A stretch of DNA of 64,000 nucleotides from Streptomyces tagetis (GCF_018069565.1 NZ_JAGPNL010000001.1:558001-622000); one strand, 5' to 3'. Positions 1 to 9,315 are shown, counted from the first letter of the stretch. Made by a program: numbers and translations. Notes: generated by a model not told the origin, from the letters alone.

Positions 1-27
1 CGTGCCGCCGCGAGGCGCCGCTCAGGC

Positions 28-891
28 TCAGAAGGGGTACCACCGCACCGTCGTGTCCCCGTCCCGCAGGGAGGCCACCCGGCGCCGGAACTCCGCCAGC
101 GCCTTGGGATTGCTCGGCGCGTGCTGCGCCACCCACGCGCAGCTCGCCGTCTCCCGGGCGCCCCGCAGCACCGCGCAGCCGTCCCAGGCGCGCACGTCCC
201 AGCCGTAGGTCTCGGTGAACGAGTCGTACGCCCCGGCGGGCAGCCCGTAGCGGTCCCGGCTCAGCGCCATGACGACGAGGTCGTGCTCGCGCAGGTCGGT
301 GGAGAAGGTCTCCAGGTCCACCAGGACCGGCCCGTCGGGACCCACGTGCACATTGCGGGGGAGCGCGTCGCCGTGGATGGGGCCGGGCGGCAGGTGAGGG
401 GTGAGCGCGGCGGCGGCCTGCGCGAAACCGTCCCGGCGCCGCCGCAGGTAGGCCGCGTCCGCCGGGTCGACCACGTCGCCCGCGAGCCGCAGCCACCGCT
501 CCACGCCGGCCAGCAGGTCGCGCGGCGGCAGCGGGAAGTCCGGCGCGGGCAGGGCGTGCACCAGCCGCAGCAGCGCGGCCACGTCGTGGGGCTCGGCCGG
601 CCGTACGGAGTCGGGGAGCCGGTGCCACAGGGTCACCGGGTGCCCGTCGACGAAGAGCGCCTTCGGCTCGGCCGCCCGCACCGCGGGCACCCCGGCCTCC
701 TCCAGCCACACCGCGATGGCCAGCTCGCGTCGGGCGCGCTCCAGCAGCTCCGCGTCCCGGCCCACCTTGACCGCGAGGCCGCCCGCGGCGAACACCGCGT
801 TCTCGCCCAGCGCGAGCAGCCTCGCCTCCCGCGCCGGGCCGGGCAGCACCCCGGCCGCGTCCAGCACCTCCCGGGCCCGTGCCTCGTCCAT
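28..891 (-). CDS. Aminoglycoside phosphotransferase (APH) family kinase-like protein
   Basis: A 287-residue protein of the APH/choline kinase fold, which transfers phosphate from ATP to a small hydroxylated substrate. The Brenner motif HGDALPRN lies at residues 173-180 (catalytic Asp175, metal ligand Asn180) and the metal-binding Asp192 sits in VDLE. The N-lobe lysine is in LAVKVG near residue 42. I chose the ATG at 891 because sequence further upstream in the same frame is arginine/proline-rich and unlike the family. It is transcribed away from the macrolide glycosyltransferase, leaving about 255 bases of divergent promoter region. The substrate cannot be told from sequence: an antibiotic is possible, but many such Streptomyces proteins act in metabolism. 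Confidence 0.85.
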   Translation of the reverse strand: MDEARAREVLDAAGVLPGPAREARLLALGENAVFAAGGLAVKVGRDAELLERARRELAIAVWLEEAGVPAVRAAEPKALFVDGHPVTLWHRLPDSVRPAEPHDVAALLRLVHALPAPDFPLPPRDLLAGVERWLRLAGDVVDPADAAYLRRRRDGFAQAAAALTPHLPPGPIHGDALPRNVHVGPDGPVLVDLETFSTDLREHDLVVMALSRDRYGLPAGAYDSFTETYGWDVRAWDGCAVLRGARETASCAWVAQHAPSNPKALAEFRRRVASLRDGDTTVRWYPF

Positions 892-1109
892 CCGTCCGTC
901 CTCCGTGTCCGTCCTCGGCCGCTTCTCCGTCGACGGCGTGCCGGCGGGGGACGGCCCGTGGCTCCGGGCGCGCGGGGCGCCCGGTGTCCGCCATCCACCG
1001 GTCAGTCTCCCATTCGCACAGGTGGGGCCGTGTGCGCGGTGCCCCCTCAGCGCCGGGGTCAGGGCCGGAGGGCGGACGTGCGGACGTGCGGGCGGGTGCG
1101 GAAAGTCTT

Positions 1110-1139
1110 TTGCACGAGACGTCTCGTCTCGCCTAGGGT
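1110..1139 (+). promoter_or_regulatory. Promoter and palindromic operator of the macrolide glycosyltransferase
   Basis: A -35-like TTGCAC (1110-1115) is followed after 18 bases by a -10-like TAGGGT (1134-1139), seven bases before the ATG at 1147, so the transcript is probably leaderless. A perfect 14-bp palindrome, ACGAGACGTCTCGT (1114-1127), lies between the two boxes, where a bound TetR-type repressor would block RNA polymerase. The regulator is not visible nearby. Confidence 0.55.
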
Positions 1140-1146
1140 CGTCCGC

Positions 1147-2349
1147 ATGACCAGTCCCGCGCACATCGCCATGTTCTCCGTCGCCGCCCACGGCCATGTG
1201 AACCCCAGCCTGGAGGTGATCCGCGAACTCGTCGCGCGGGGCCACCGGGTGACCTACGCGATCCCGCCGCACTTCGCCGAGAAGGTCGCCGAGACCGGTG
1301 CCGAGCCCCGGCTGTGGAACAGCACCCTGCCCGGCCCCGACGCGGACCCCTCCGCCTGGGGCACCACCCTGCTCGACAACGTGGAGCCCTTCCTCGCCGA
1401 CGCGATCCAGGCGCTCCCGCAGCTCGTCGCCGCCTACGAGGGGGACACCCCGGACCTCGTCCTGCACGACATCACCTCCTACCCGGCCCGCGTCCTCGCC
1501 CACCGCTGGGGCGTGCCCGCCGTCTCCCTCTCACCGAACCTGGTCGCCTGGGAGGGGTACGAGAAGGAGGTCGGCGAGCCGATGTGGGCCGAGCCGCTGA
1601 CCACCGAGCGCGGCCGGGCGTACTACGCGCGCTTCCACGCCTGGCTGGAGGAGAACGGGATCACCGAGCACCCCGACCCGTTCGTCGGCCGTCCCGCCCG
1701 CTCCCTGGTGCTGATCCCGAAGGTGCTCCAGCCGCACGCCGACCGGGTCGACGAGAGCGTGCACAGCTTCGTCGGCGCCTGCCAGGGCGACCGCTCCGGG
1801 GAGGGCGACTGGCGGCGCCCGGCCGGCGCCGACAAGGTCGTCCTCGTCTCCCTCGGCTCCTCCTTCACCCGGCAGCCCGCCTTCTACCGGGAGTGCGTCC
1901 GCGCCTTCGCCGGACTGCCCGGCTGGCACACGGTGCTCCAGGTCGGCCGGCACGTCACCGCCGGGGAACTGGGGGAGGTGCCCGACTCCGTGGAGGTGCG
2001 CTCCTGGGTCCCGCAGCTCGCGGTGCTCCGGCAGGCCGACCTCTTCGTCACCCACGCGGGCGCCGGCGGCAGCCAGGAGGGGCTGGCCACCGCCACGCCG
2101 ATGATCGCCGTACCGCAGGCCGTCGACCAGTTCGGCAACGCCGACATGCTGGAGGGGCTGGGAGTCGCCCGGCGCCTGTCCACCGAGGAGGCCACCGCCG
2201 GGGCCCTGCGCACCGCCGCCCTCGGCCTGCTCGGCGACCCGGAGGTGGCCCGGCGCCTGGCGGAGGTCCGCGACGGGATGGCCCGGGAGGGCGGCACGCC
2301 CCGCGCGGCCGACCTGATCGAGGCCGGGCTGGCGGCGGCGCGGGGCTGA
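1147..2349 (+). CDS. mgt: Macrolide-inactivating UDP-glycosyltransferase (OleD/MGT type, GT1)
   Basis: A 400-residue GT-B glycosyltransferase that should transfer glucose from UDP-glucose to the 2'-hydroxyl of macrolide antibiotics in the cytoplasm, giving self-protection or resistance. The sequence follows S. antibioticus OleD almost end to end as I remember it. The N-terminal block [19 protein letters not shown] contains the catalytic His near residue 15, and the nucleotide-sugar motif [18 protein letters not shown] lies near residue 300, followed by the [13 protein letters not shown] block. Length is close to OleD (about 415). The promoter appears leaderless with an operator palindrome, so expression is probably inducible. 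No macrolide polyketide synthase is present here, so the enzyme may defend against antibiotics of other strains. Confidence 0.93.
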   Translation: MTSPAHIAMFSVAAHGHVNPSLEVIRELVARGHRVTYAIPPHFAEKVAETGAEPRLWNSTLPGPDADPSAWGTTLLDNVEPFLADAIQALPQLVAAYEGDTPDLVLHDITSYPARVLAHRWGVPAVSLSPNLVAWEGYEKEVGEPMWAEPLTTERGRAYYARFHAWLEENGITEHPDPFVGRPARSLVLIPKVLQPHADRVDESVHSFVGACQGDRSGEGDWRRPAGADKVVLVSLGSSFTRQPAFYRECVRAFAGLPGWHTVLQVGRHVTAGELGEVPDSVEVRSWVPQLAVLRQADLFVTHAGAGGSQEGLATATPMIAVPQAVDQFGNADMLEGLGVARRLSTEEATAGALRTAALGLLGDPEVARRLAEVRDGMAREGGTPRAADLIEAGLAAARG

Positions 2350-2558
2350 CCGCGCCTTCGGGGGCCGCCTCCGCCGGGGTCCGGCCAGGGCCGCGCCCCG
2401 GCACGGCTGTCGCATGCGTCACACGCGTGCCCAGCGGTTGAACCGGCGGCCCCCGATGGACGAGAGTGGCCCGCGGCTCCGGCCGTCGTGCCGACCCCCA
2501 CGGGGCACGACGGCCGGGCCACGCGCACGTTCCGCGCCGGCGAATGGGCCCGTCCCCC

Positions 2559-2564
2559 TAGGCT
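2559..2564 (+). promoter_or_regulatory. Probable -10 box for a leaderless DUF1697 transcript
   Basis: TAGGCT lies seven bases before the ATG at 2572. There is no Shine-Dalgarno sequence in front of that ATG, which fits a leaderless mRNA. No convincing -35 box was seen. Confidence 0.4.
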
Positions 2565-2571
2565 GGGACGC

Positions 2572-3120
2572 ATGACGACGAGGTACGCGGCGCTCCTGCG
2601 CGGGATCAACGTGGGCGGCGGCCGGAAGGTCCCCATGGCCGACCTGCGCGCGCTCCTGACGGACCTCGGGCACACGGACGTCCGCACCCACCTCCAGAGC
2701 GGCCAGGCCGTCTTCGCCGCGGCCCACGGGGACGAGGAGTCGCTCGCCGCCGACCTGGCACATGCCCTTGAGGAACGCTTCGGCTTCCCGGTCGACGTCA
2801 TCGTGCGCGACCACGCCTACCTGCGCTCCGTCGTCGAGGACTGCCCGTTCCCGGCCGCCACCCTGGAGGCCCGCCAACTGCACGTCACCTACTACTCCGG
2901 GCCCGTCGACGCCGGGCGCTACGCCGCCATCGACCGGGCCGCCCACCTCCCGGAGGAGTTCCGCCTCGGCGACCGCGCCCTCTACCTGTACGCACCGGAC
3001 GGCCTCGGCCGCTCCCGGCTCGCCGACGTCCTCGCCCGGCCCCGCGTGACCAAGGGCCTGATCGCCACCAGCCGCAACTGGAACACCGTCGTCAAACTGA
3101 CCGAACTGACCGCACCCTAG
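2572..3120 (+). CDS. DUF1697 domain protein
   Basis: A 182-residue protein of the DUF1697 family, recognised by the opening RYAALLRGINVGGGRKVPMADLR and the closing TSRNWNTVVKL motif. The family is widespread in bacteria and has no established biochemical role. The ATG at 2572 gives the usual family length of about 180 residues. It stands alone, convergent with the sulfur operon that ends at 3188, with no clear terminator hairpin in the 67-base gap. Confidence 0.85.
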   Translation: MTTRYAALLRGINVGGGRKVPMADLRALLTDLGHTDVRTHLQSGQAVFAAAHGDEESLAADLAHALEERFGFPVDVIVRDHAYLRSVVEDCPFPAATLEARQLHVTYYSGPVDAGRYAAIDRAAHLPEEFRLGDRALYLYAPDGLGRSRLADVLARPRVTKGLIATSRNWNTVVKLTELTAP

Positions 3121-3187
3121 GCCGGGTTCGGGCCCAGGGACAGCCGTGCCCGGTGGCCGCCGTGCCGGTGCCCGCGAGGCAGCCGTG

Positions 3188-3931
3188 TCAGGCGCCCAGC
3201 GTGGCCGGGACTCGCTCCCGCAGCCGGGCCGCGTCGTAGCGCGTCAGGAGGAGCCGGGCCACCTCCGGTGCCGGGCCCAGCACGTCCGCGAGGACGTCCG
3301 CCTCCGCCGCGCCCCGCGCGATGCGGTCCGGCAGGAAACCGGGGGCCAGCACGTACGGGGCGACGGCCACCCGCGGGCAGCCCAGCTCCCGCAGCTCCCG
3401 GACCGCGTCCTCGGTCCGGGGAAGGGAAGCGGAGGCGAACGCGGGCCGCACGGCGCACCAGCCGGTGTGCCGCCACTCCCGCGCGATTTCTGCGATCACC
3501 GCGATCGCCTCCGGGTCGGTGGACCCCGCCGAGGCCAGCACGACCCCGGTCGAGGACTTGTCGGCGGGCGTCAGGCCCGCCTCGTACAGACGCCGCTCCA
3601 GCGCCGACACCAGCAGCGGCGACGGCCCGAGCACCTCGGCCCGCCGCACGCGCAGTCGCGCCGGCGCCTCGGCGAGGACCGCCGGGATGTCCGCCTTGGC
3701 GTGGAAGGCCCGGGTCAGCAGCAGCGGCAGGGCGATGACGTCCCGCACCCCCTCCGCCGCCAGGGACTCCAGCACCCCGGCCGCGGACGGCAGGTTGAAG
3801 TCCAGGAAGCCGGTCTCCACCCGCAGACCCGGGCGCAGCGCCCGCACCCGGCGGATCAGGGCGCGCACGGTCGCGGCGTGCCGCGGATCACGGCTGCCGT
3901 GGGCGATGACGACGAGGACCGGACGGCGCAC
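3188..3931 (-). CDS. Sirohydrochlorin chelatase (CbiX/SirB family)
   Basis: A 247-residue class II chelatase that should insert Fe2+ (or Co2+) into sirohydrochlorin. Here it would supply sirohaem to the sulfite reductase encoded at the head of the same operon. The metal-binding His is in AHGSRDPRH near residue 11, and a second related half begins around SAGSTDPEA, the usual duplicated CbiX layout. It starts with GTG six bases after the ssuC-like stop codon, so it is almost surely co-transcribed. The sulfur-assimilation context favours iron over cobalt as substrate; that is inference. Confidence 0.87.
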   Translation of the reverse strand: MRRPVLVVIAHGSRDPRHAATVRALIRRVRALRPGLRVETGFLDFNLPSAAGVLESLAAEGVRDVIALPLLLTRAFHAKADIPAVLAEAPARLRVRRAEVLGPSPLLVSALERRLYEAGLTPADKSSTGVVLASAGSTDPEAIAVIAEIAREWRHTGWCAVRPAFASASLPRTEDAVRELRELGCPRVAVAPYVLAPGFLPDRIARGAAEADVLADVLGPAPEVARLLLTRYDAARLRERVPATLGA

Positions 3932-3937
3932 GGCGGC

Positions 3938-4834
3938 TCAGCTCCTCACCAGCAGCCCGCGGCTGCGCAGCACCCACCGCTCCAGCGGACTGAAGATCAG
4001 CAGGTCGATGGCGATGCCGACGACCAGGATGAGCAGGATCGCCTCGAACACCATCGCCATGTCACTGGCGTTGCGCCCGTTCTCCAGCAACTGCCCGAGC
4101 CCCACCCCGAGATCGGGGAAGGAGGCGATGATCTCGGCGGCCATCAGCGACCGCCAGGAGAACGCCCAGCCCTGCTTCAGCCCCGCCACGTACCCGGGCA
4201 GCGCCGCCGGCAGCACGATGTGCCAGGTGCCCTTCAGCCCCGTCGCGCCCAGCGTGCGCCCGGCCCGCAGGAAGAGCGGCGGCACCTGGTCGACGCCGGA
4301 GACCAGCCCGTTGGCGATCGACGGCACCGCGCCGAGCAGGATGACCGCGTACATCATCGAGTTGTTCAGGCCCAGCCAGATCACGGCCGGCGGCACCCAC
4401 GCCACCGACGGCAGCGACTGGAGCCCGGAGAGGATCGGCCCGAGCGCCGCCCGCACGAACCGCACCCGCGCCACCAGCAGCCCCAGCGGGGTGCCGATCA
4501 GCAGCGCGAAGCAGAAGCCGAGCAGACCGCGCGAGACGCTGGTCCAGATGTAGCCGAGCAGTTCGCCCTGGAGCCAGGAGCGCCGCACCACGTCCCACAC
4601 GTCCAGCGGGGCGGGCAGCCGGGACGGGTCGTCGACGATCCGGAAGGAGACCAGCGCCTGCCACACGGCCAGCACCAGCAGGACCGCGAGGACCGGCGGC
4701 AGCACCTTGTCGAGCAGGGTCCGGCGCAGCGGCGTACGGCCCTCGGGCACCGTCTCCAGCGCGTCGAGCCCCGCCTCCAGTCCGGCGAGGTCGCCGCCGT
4801 CCCGCGCGGCGGGCGTCGTGTCAGTGCTGGCCAT
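3938..4834 (-). CDS. ssuC: Aliphatic sulfonate/taurine ABC transporter permease
   Basis: A 298-residue inner-membrane permease of the SsuC/TauC (BPD_transp_1) family with about six hydrophobic segments between residues 45 and 285. The EAA-type loop that contacts the ATPase is near the sequence AGRTLGATGLKGTWHIVLPA. I chose the ATG at 4834, which overlaps the end of the ATPase gene by 14 bases and suggests translational coupling. With the lipoprotein and ATPase upstream it should import sulfonates (or a related organic sulfur source) for the sulfur pathway encoded in the same operon. Confidence 0.88.
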   Translation of the reverse strand: MASTDTTPAARDGGDLAGLEAGLDALETVPEGRTPLRRTLLDKVLPPVLAVLLVLAVWQALVSFRIVDDPSRLPAPLDVWDVVRRSWLQGELLGYIWTSVSRGLLGFCFALLIGTPLGLLVARVRFVRAALGPILSGLQSLPSVAWVPPAVIWLGLNNSMMYAVILLGAVPSIANGLVSGVDQVPPLFLRAGRTLGATGLKGTWHIVLPAALPGYVAGLKQGWAFSWRSLMAAEIIASFPDLGVGLGQLLENGRNASDMAMVFEAILLILVVGIAIDLLIFSPLERWVLRSRGLLVRS

Positions 4835-5633
4835 GGCGGCGGATCTCCCCACGCAGTTCTTCGGTGATCTCGACGGACAGCTCCGCCACGGCGGTGTCCT
4901 CGATGCGGCGCGGATGCGGGATGCCGACCGTCCACTCGCGCGCCACGCGCCCCGGCCGGGAGGACAGCAGGACCACGCGGTCGGCCAGGCGCACGGCCTC
5001 GCGCACGTTGTGGGTGACGAACAGCACCGACAGCCCGCCCGTGGCCGGAGCGTCCTCGTTCGCGGTCCGCCAGATCCGGGTCAGCTCGTCGTGCAGCACG
5101 TCCCGGGTGATCGCGTCCAGCGCCGCGAACGGCTCGTCCATCAGCAGCAGCCGGCTCTCCTGCGCCAGCGCGCGGGCCATCGCCACCCGCTGCCGCATCC
5201 CCCCGGACAGCTCGTGCACCCGCTTGCCGTACGCGCCGCCGAGCCGGACCAGGTCGAGCAGTTCCTCGGCCTTGCCGCGCCGCTCGGCCTTGGGCACGCC
5301 CCGCAGCCGGAGCGCCAGTTCGATGTTCTTGCCCGCGGTCAGCCACGGGAACAGGGCGTGCTCCTGGAACATCAGCGCCGGGCGCCCGTCGGTCGTGATC
5401 GCGCCGGAGCTGGGCCGGTCCAGTCCGGCGACCAGGTTGAGCAGCGTGGACTTGCCGCACCCGGAGGCCCCCAGGAGGGTGACGAACTCGCCGGGCCCGA
5501 CGTCGAGGGTGATGTCGTCGAGCACCAGTTGCGTTCCGGCAGGGCCCGCGAACGACTTCGAGACGTGCTCGATCCGGGCGGCGTGGGCGGCCACCGCGGT
5601 GTCGTCGGCGGCCGTGGCGAGGGTCGTGGCCAT
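4821..5633 (-). CDS. ssuB: Aliphatic sulfonate/taurine ABC transporter ATPase
   Basis: A 270-residue ATPase of the nitrate/sulfonate/taurine class. It has Walker A GASGCGKST, signature LSGGMRQRVAMARAL, Walker B LLLMDEP and the H-loop FVTHNVREA, with the ALFPWLT Q-loop region typical of SsuB/TauB. An in-frame GTG nine bases earlier overlaps the Shine-Dalgarno sequence AGGAGGT; the ATG at 5633 sits eight bases after it and is the better start. The gene follows the binding-protein gene by 36 bases and overlaps the permease gene. Confidence 0.9.
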   Translation of the reverse strand: MATTLATAADDTAVAAHAARIEHVSKSFAGPAGTQLVLDDITLDVGPGEFVTLLGASGCGKSTLLNLVAGLDRPSSGAITTDGRPALMFQEHALFPWLTAGKNIELALRLRGVPKAERRGKAEELLDLVRLGGAYGKRVHELSGGMRQRVAMARALAQESRLLLMDEPFAALDAITRDVLHDELTRIWRTANEDAPATGGLSVLFVTHNVREAVRLADRVVLLSSRPGRVAREWTVGIPHPRRIEDTAVAELSVEITEELRGEIRRHGQH

Positions 5634-5669
5634 GGTCGTCACCTCCTGGGACGGGTCGGGTGTGCGGGC

Positions 5670-6773
5670 TCAGCCGATGCCGAGACCGGCGTCGTCGACC
5701 GCGGGCTCGCCCTTGGCCTTGCGGACCTTGTTGAGCAGCGTGAGGTCGTAGATGCCCCGGAGGTCGGGCTTGTCGAGCAGGCCCGCCTTCACGGCGTGCG
5801 CCGCCTGGGCGTCCAGCGTCGCCGCCAGCGGGTCGTCGGTGAGCCGGATCGACTCCCACGCCGGGTCGAGCACCCCGGCCGGCAGCGCCTTGCCGGTGTC
5901 GGCCGCCAACTGCTTGTTCGCGGCGGCCTTGGCCTCGTCCGGGTGGTCGGTGATCCACTCGTTGGCGTCGACCGAGGCGCGCAGCACGGCCTCGACCGCC
6001 TTCGGGTGCTCCTTGAGGAACTTCTGCGACACGATGATGTTCGTGATCACGAACTTCTTGTCCGGCCACAGGTCGGCCTCGTCCAGCAGCACCTTGCCGC
6101 CCTCGGCGACCAGCCGGGACGCGGTCGGCTCCGGCACCCAGGCCCCGTCCAGCGAGCCGGACTTGTAGGCGTCGGGGGTGACCTTGTTGTCGCTGCGGAC
6201 CACCGTCACGTCGCCCCGGCCGCTCTGCGCGTCGACCTTCCAGCCCTGCTCCGCCACCCAGTTGAGGAAGGCGACGTCCTGGGTGTTGCCGAGCTGCGGG
6301 GTGGCGATCCGCTTGCCCTTGATGTCCTTGGCCGACCGGATCTTCTCGGGGTTCACCACCAGCTTCACCCCGCCGGAGGCCGAACCGCCGATGATCCGCA
6401 GGTTCTTGCCGCCCGACTTGGTGTAGCCGTTGATCGCCGGGGACGGGCCGATCCAGCCGATGTCGATGGAGCCGGAGTTGAGCGCCTCGATCTCGGAGGG
6501 GCCCGCGTTGAAGGTGGCGTAGGTGGCCTTGGTGCCGCCCAGCTCCTTCTGGAAGAAGCCCTTCTGCCGGCCGACCAGGGCGGTGGCGTGGGTGATGTTG
6601 CCGAAGTAGCCGATCCGGACGGAGTCCAGCCCGTCGGTCTTCTCGGCGCCCGCGGCGACCTGTGCCGTGTCGTCGTCCTTCGCCTGGGAGCCGTAGCCGC
6701 AGGCCGCGAGGGTGAGCAGGGGAAGGGCGGCCAGGGCCGCGAGGGTACGGCGCAGGGCGGTGGTGGCAGGCAC
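5670..6773 (-). CDS. ssuA: Sulfonate ABC transporter substrate-binding lipoprotein
   Basis: A 367-residue periplasmic-type binding protein anchored as a lipoprotein: the signal peptide ends in the lipobox LAAC, followed by GYGSQAKDDD. The body has the NMT1/SsuA-TauA fold (IGYFGN, GSIDIGWIGPSPAING, GAWVPEP). I chose the GTG at 6773 because GAGAGGAA lies at proper distance before it and it gives a normal signal peptide; a longer form would add a proline-rich stretch. It should capture sulfonates outside the membrane and pass them to the SsuC/SsuB pair. It sits downstream of cysN in the sulfur operon. Confidence 0.88.
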   Translation of the reverse strand: MPATTALRRTLAALAALPLLTLAACGYGSQAKDDDTAQVAAGAEKTDGLDSVRIGYFGNITHATALVGRQKGFFQKELGGTKATYATFNAGPSEIEALNSGSIDIGWIGPSPAINGYTKSGGKNLRIIGGSASGGVKLVVNPEKIRSAKDIKGKRIATPQLGNTQDVAFLNWVAEQGWKVDAQSGRGDVTVVRSDNKVTPDAYKSGSLDGAWVPEPTASRLVAEGGKVLLDEADLWPDKKFVITNIIVSQKFLKEHPKAVEAVLRASVDANEWITDHPDEAKAAANKQLAADTGKALPAGVLDPAWESIRLTDDPLAATLDAQAAHAVKAGLLDKPDLRGIYDLTLLNKVRKAKGEPAVDDAGLGIG

Positions 6774-6905
6774 GGGAGGTGTTCCTCTCGGTGGCCCGGC
6801 GCTCACGCCTGACGGTCCGTCGGTGCGGTCAGGTCGTGGCCGGGGGATCGGCGGGGCTGCGGTGGTGCGGGTGGGGGGTGCGGGCGCGCGGGCGGTGCGC
6901 GTACG

Positions 6906-7010
6906 TCACCCCGCACATCGCGTCACTCCGCCCTGCCCGCTGCCGAGCACGCCGCTGCCCACCCGGCCGCCCTCCTTGGCGAAGGTGCCGTACACGTCCA
7001 GGGATGCCAT
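6906..7010 (-). CDS. Possible 34-residue protein translated just after cysN
   Basis: A short open frame whose ATG lies two bases after the cysN stop codon, the same spacing seen at the cysD-cysN and cysH-cysC junctions. It encodes MASLDVYGTFAKEGG at the N-terminus and then a Gly/Val/Ser-rich tail with one Cys near the end. About 30 of its 34 codons end in G or C, as in real genes here. No family is recognised. It could be a real small protein of the sulfur operon or a chance frame; nearly all the support is position and codon bias. Confidence 0.45.
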   Translation of the reverse strand: MASLDVYGTFAKEGGRVGSGVLGSGQGGVTRCAG

Positions 7011-7012
7011 GG

Positions 7013-8365
7013 TCAGAAGTCCCATCCGTCCTCGTCGGACGCCTGGGGCGCCGGCCGCGCGGTCAGGGAGGCGCCGACCATGCCCGCGGTGAGCGTGGTG
7101 CCGTCGTGCGGGTCGATCAGGATGAACGACCCGGTGCGCCGCGAGTCGGCGTACTCGTCGGCGGGCAGCGGCTCGGCGGTGCGGATGCGTACCCGGCCGA
7201 TGTCGTTGGCGGCGAGCTGTCCGGGGTGCGGGTGCAGGGAGAGGTCGTCCAGGGCGAGCCGGGACGGGATCTCCTTGACGATCGCCTTGACCGTGCGGGT
7301 GCCGTGCTTGAGCAGCACCCGCTGTCCGAGGCCGAGCGGCTGGTCGGCGACGTGGCAGACGGTGGCCTCGACGTCCTGCGTGGTGGCGGGGGCGTCCGCG
7401 CTGGGCACGATCAGGTCGCCGCGCGAGACGTCGATGTCGTCCTCCAGCAGCAGCGTCACCGACTGCGGGGTCCAGGCGACGTCCACCGGCTCGCCCAGCA
7501 GGTCGATGCCGGCCAGCCGGGTCGTGCGGCCCGAGGGCAGGACGGTGACCGGGTCGCCGACGCGGAAGCTGCCGGCGGCGATCTGGCCCGCGTAGCCCCG
7601 GTAGTCGGGGTGCTCGGCGGTCTGCGGGCGGATCACGTACTGCACCGGCAGCCGGGCGTGGCAGTGCGCCAGGTCGTGGCTGACCGGGACGGTCTCCAGG
7701 TGCTCCAGCACGGTCGGGCCGCCGTACCAGTCCATGTGGGCGGACGGCTCCACCACGTTGTCGCCGGCGAGCGCCGATATCGGGATCGCGGTGACCTCGG
7801 GGATGCCCAGTTCTCCCGCGTACGCCGTGAACTCCTCGGCGATGGCGGCGAAGACGGACTCCCGGTACTCCACCAGGTCCATCTTGTTGACGGCGAGGAC
7901 CACGTGCGGCACCCGCAGCAGCGCGGCGATCGCGGCGTGGCGCCGGGTCTGCTCGACGACCCCGTTGCGGGCGTCGACCAGGATCACCGTCAGCTCGGCC
8001 GTGGAGGCGCCGGTGACCATGTTGCGGGTGTACTGCACGTGGCCCGGGGTGTCGGCGAGGATGAACCGGCGCCGCGGCGTGGCGAAGTACCGGTAGGCCA
8101 CGTCGATGGTGATGCCCTGCTCGCGCTCGGCGCGCAGCCCGTCGGTGAGCAGCGCCAGGTCGGGGGCGTCCTGGCCGCGGCTCGCGGAGGCCCGCTCGAC
8201 GGCCTCCAACTGGTCGGCGAGGACCGACTTGGAGTCGTGCAGCAGCCGGCCGACGAGGGTGGACTTGCCGTCGTCGACGGAGCCGGCGGTAGCGAACCGC
8301 AGCAGCGTGGTCGACGACAGCGGTTCGGCCGACAGCGGCTCGGCGGGTTCGGTGGTGCGGGTCAT
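7013..8365 (-). CDS. cysN: Sulfate adenylyltransferase subunit 1 (GTPase)
   Basis: A 450-residue translation-factor-like GTPase that works with CysD to make adenosine 5'-phosphosulfate from sulfate and ATP, using GTP hydrolysis to drive the reaction. G1 GSVDDGKST (28-36), G3 DTPGH and G4 NKMD are intact, followed by EF-Tu-like beta-barrel domains. The ATG lies two bases after the cysD stop codon. It lacks the CysC kinase fusion found in some bacteria; the kinase-type gene is separate upstream. Confidence 0.96.
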   Translation of the reverse strand: MTRTTEPAEPLSAEPLSSTTLLRFATAGSVDDGKSTLVGRLLHDSKSVLADQLEAVERASASRGQDAPDLALLTDGLRAEREQGITIDVAYRYFATPRRRFILADTPGHVQYTRNMVTGASTAELTVILVDARNGVVEQTRRHAAIAALLRVPHVVLAVNKMDLVEYRESVFAAIAEEFTAYAGELGIPEVTAIPISALAGDNVVEPSAHMDWYGGPTVLEHLETVPVSHDLAHCHARLPVQYVIRPQTAEHPDYRGYAGQIAAGSFRVGDPVTVLPSGRTTRLAGIDLLGEPVDVAWTPQSVTLLLEDDIDVSRGDLIVPSADAPATTQDVEATVCHVADQPLGLGQRVLLKHGTRTVKAIVKEIPSRLALDDLSLHPHPGQLAANDIGRVRIRTAEPLPADEYADSRRTGSFILIDPHDGTTLTAGMVGASLTARPAPQASDEDGWDF

Positions 8366-8367
8366 GG

Positions 8368-9315
8368 CTAGAAGTACCCCTCGCGCTTGCGGTCTTCCAT
8401 CGCGGCCTCGGAGAGCTTGTCGTCGGCCCGGGTGGCGCCGCGTTCGGTGAGCCGGGAGGCGGCGATCTCGGCGATCACCTTGTCGATGGTGTCGGCGTCG
8501 GAGTCGACCGCGCCGGTGCAGGACATGTCGCCGACGGTGCGGTAGCGCACGCGCCGCTTCTCCACCGTCTCGCCGTCCCTCGGACCGCCCCAGTCGCCGG
8601 CGGTCAGCCACATGCCGGAGCGGGCGAAGACCTCCCGCTCGTGGGCGTAGTAGATCGCGGGGAGTTCGATGTCCTCGCGGGCGATGTACTGCCACACGTC
8701 CAGCTCGGTCCAGTTGGAGAGCGGGAAGACGCGCACGTGCTCGCCCGGGGAGTGCCGGCCGTTGTACAGGTTCCACAGCTCGGGGCGCTGGCGGCGCGGG
8801 TCCCACTGGGAGAACTCGTCGCGCAGCGAGAAGACCCGTTCCTTGGCGCGGGCCTTCTCCTCGTCGCGGCGCCCGCCGCCGAAGACCGCGTCGAAGCGCT
8901 CCTCGCGGATCTTCTCGGTCAGCGGCACCGTCTGGAGCGGGTTGCGGGTGCCGTCCGGGCGCTCCTTGAGCGTGCCGCGGTCGATGTACTCCTGCACGGA
9001 GGCGACGTGCAGCCGCAGCCCGTGCCGCTCCACCGCGCGGTCCCGGTAGGCCAGCACCTCGGGGAAGTTGTGCCCGGTGTCGACGTGCAGCAGCGAGAAC
9101 GGCACGGCGGCGGGGGCGAACGCCTTGAGCGCCAGGTGCAGCATGACGATGGAGTCCTTGCCGCCGGAGAAGAGGATCACCGGCCGTTCGAACTCGCCCG
9201 CCACCTCGCGCAGGATGTGCACCGCCTCGGACTCCAGGGCGTCCAGGTGGGAGAGGGCGTAGGGGCTGCCGGCGGCGCCCTCGCCCCCCTTGACCGTCGG
9301 CACGGTCGTCGTCAT
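8368..9315 (-). CDS. cysD: Sulfate adenylyltransferase subunit 2
   Basis: A 315-residue PP-loop ATP pyrophosphatase, the catalytic half of ATP sulfurylase. The PP-loop SGGKDS is at residues 50-55, with the conserved VDTGHNFPE and GGGRRDEEKARAKER blocks. It ends with the usual KREGYF tail. Its ATG overlaps the cysC stop (ATGA), and cysN follows after two bases. Confidence 0.97.
   Translation of the reverse strand: MTTTVPTVKGGEGAAGSPYALSHLDALESEAVHILREVAGEFERPVILFSGGKDSIVMLHLALKAFAPAAVPFSLLHVDTGHNFPEVLAYRDRAVERHGLRLHVASVQEYIDRGTLKERPDGTRNPLQTVPLTEKIREERFDAVFGGGRRDEEKARAKERVFSLRDEFSQWDPRRQRPELWNLYNGRHSPGEHVRVFPLSNWTELDVWQYIAREDIELPAIYYAHEREVFARSGMWLTAGDWGGPRDGETVEKRRVRYRTVGDMSCTGAVDSDADTIDKVIAEIAASRLTERGATRADDKLSEAAMEDRKREGYF

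Noticed and set aside
28..1503. Longer kinase frame reaching over the glycosyltransferase gene
   Set aside because: The extension is low-complexity Arg/Pro/Gly sequence and covers the divergent promoter and part of the neighbouring gene.
3146..4867. Long plus-strand frame opposite the chelatase and permease genes
   Set aside because: Gln/Arg/His-rich composition with no domain, typical of an antisense shadow in high-GC DNA. Similar shadows lie opposite most genes of the window.
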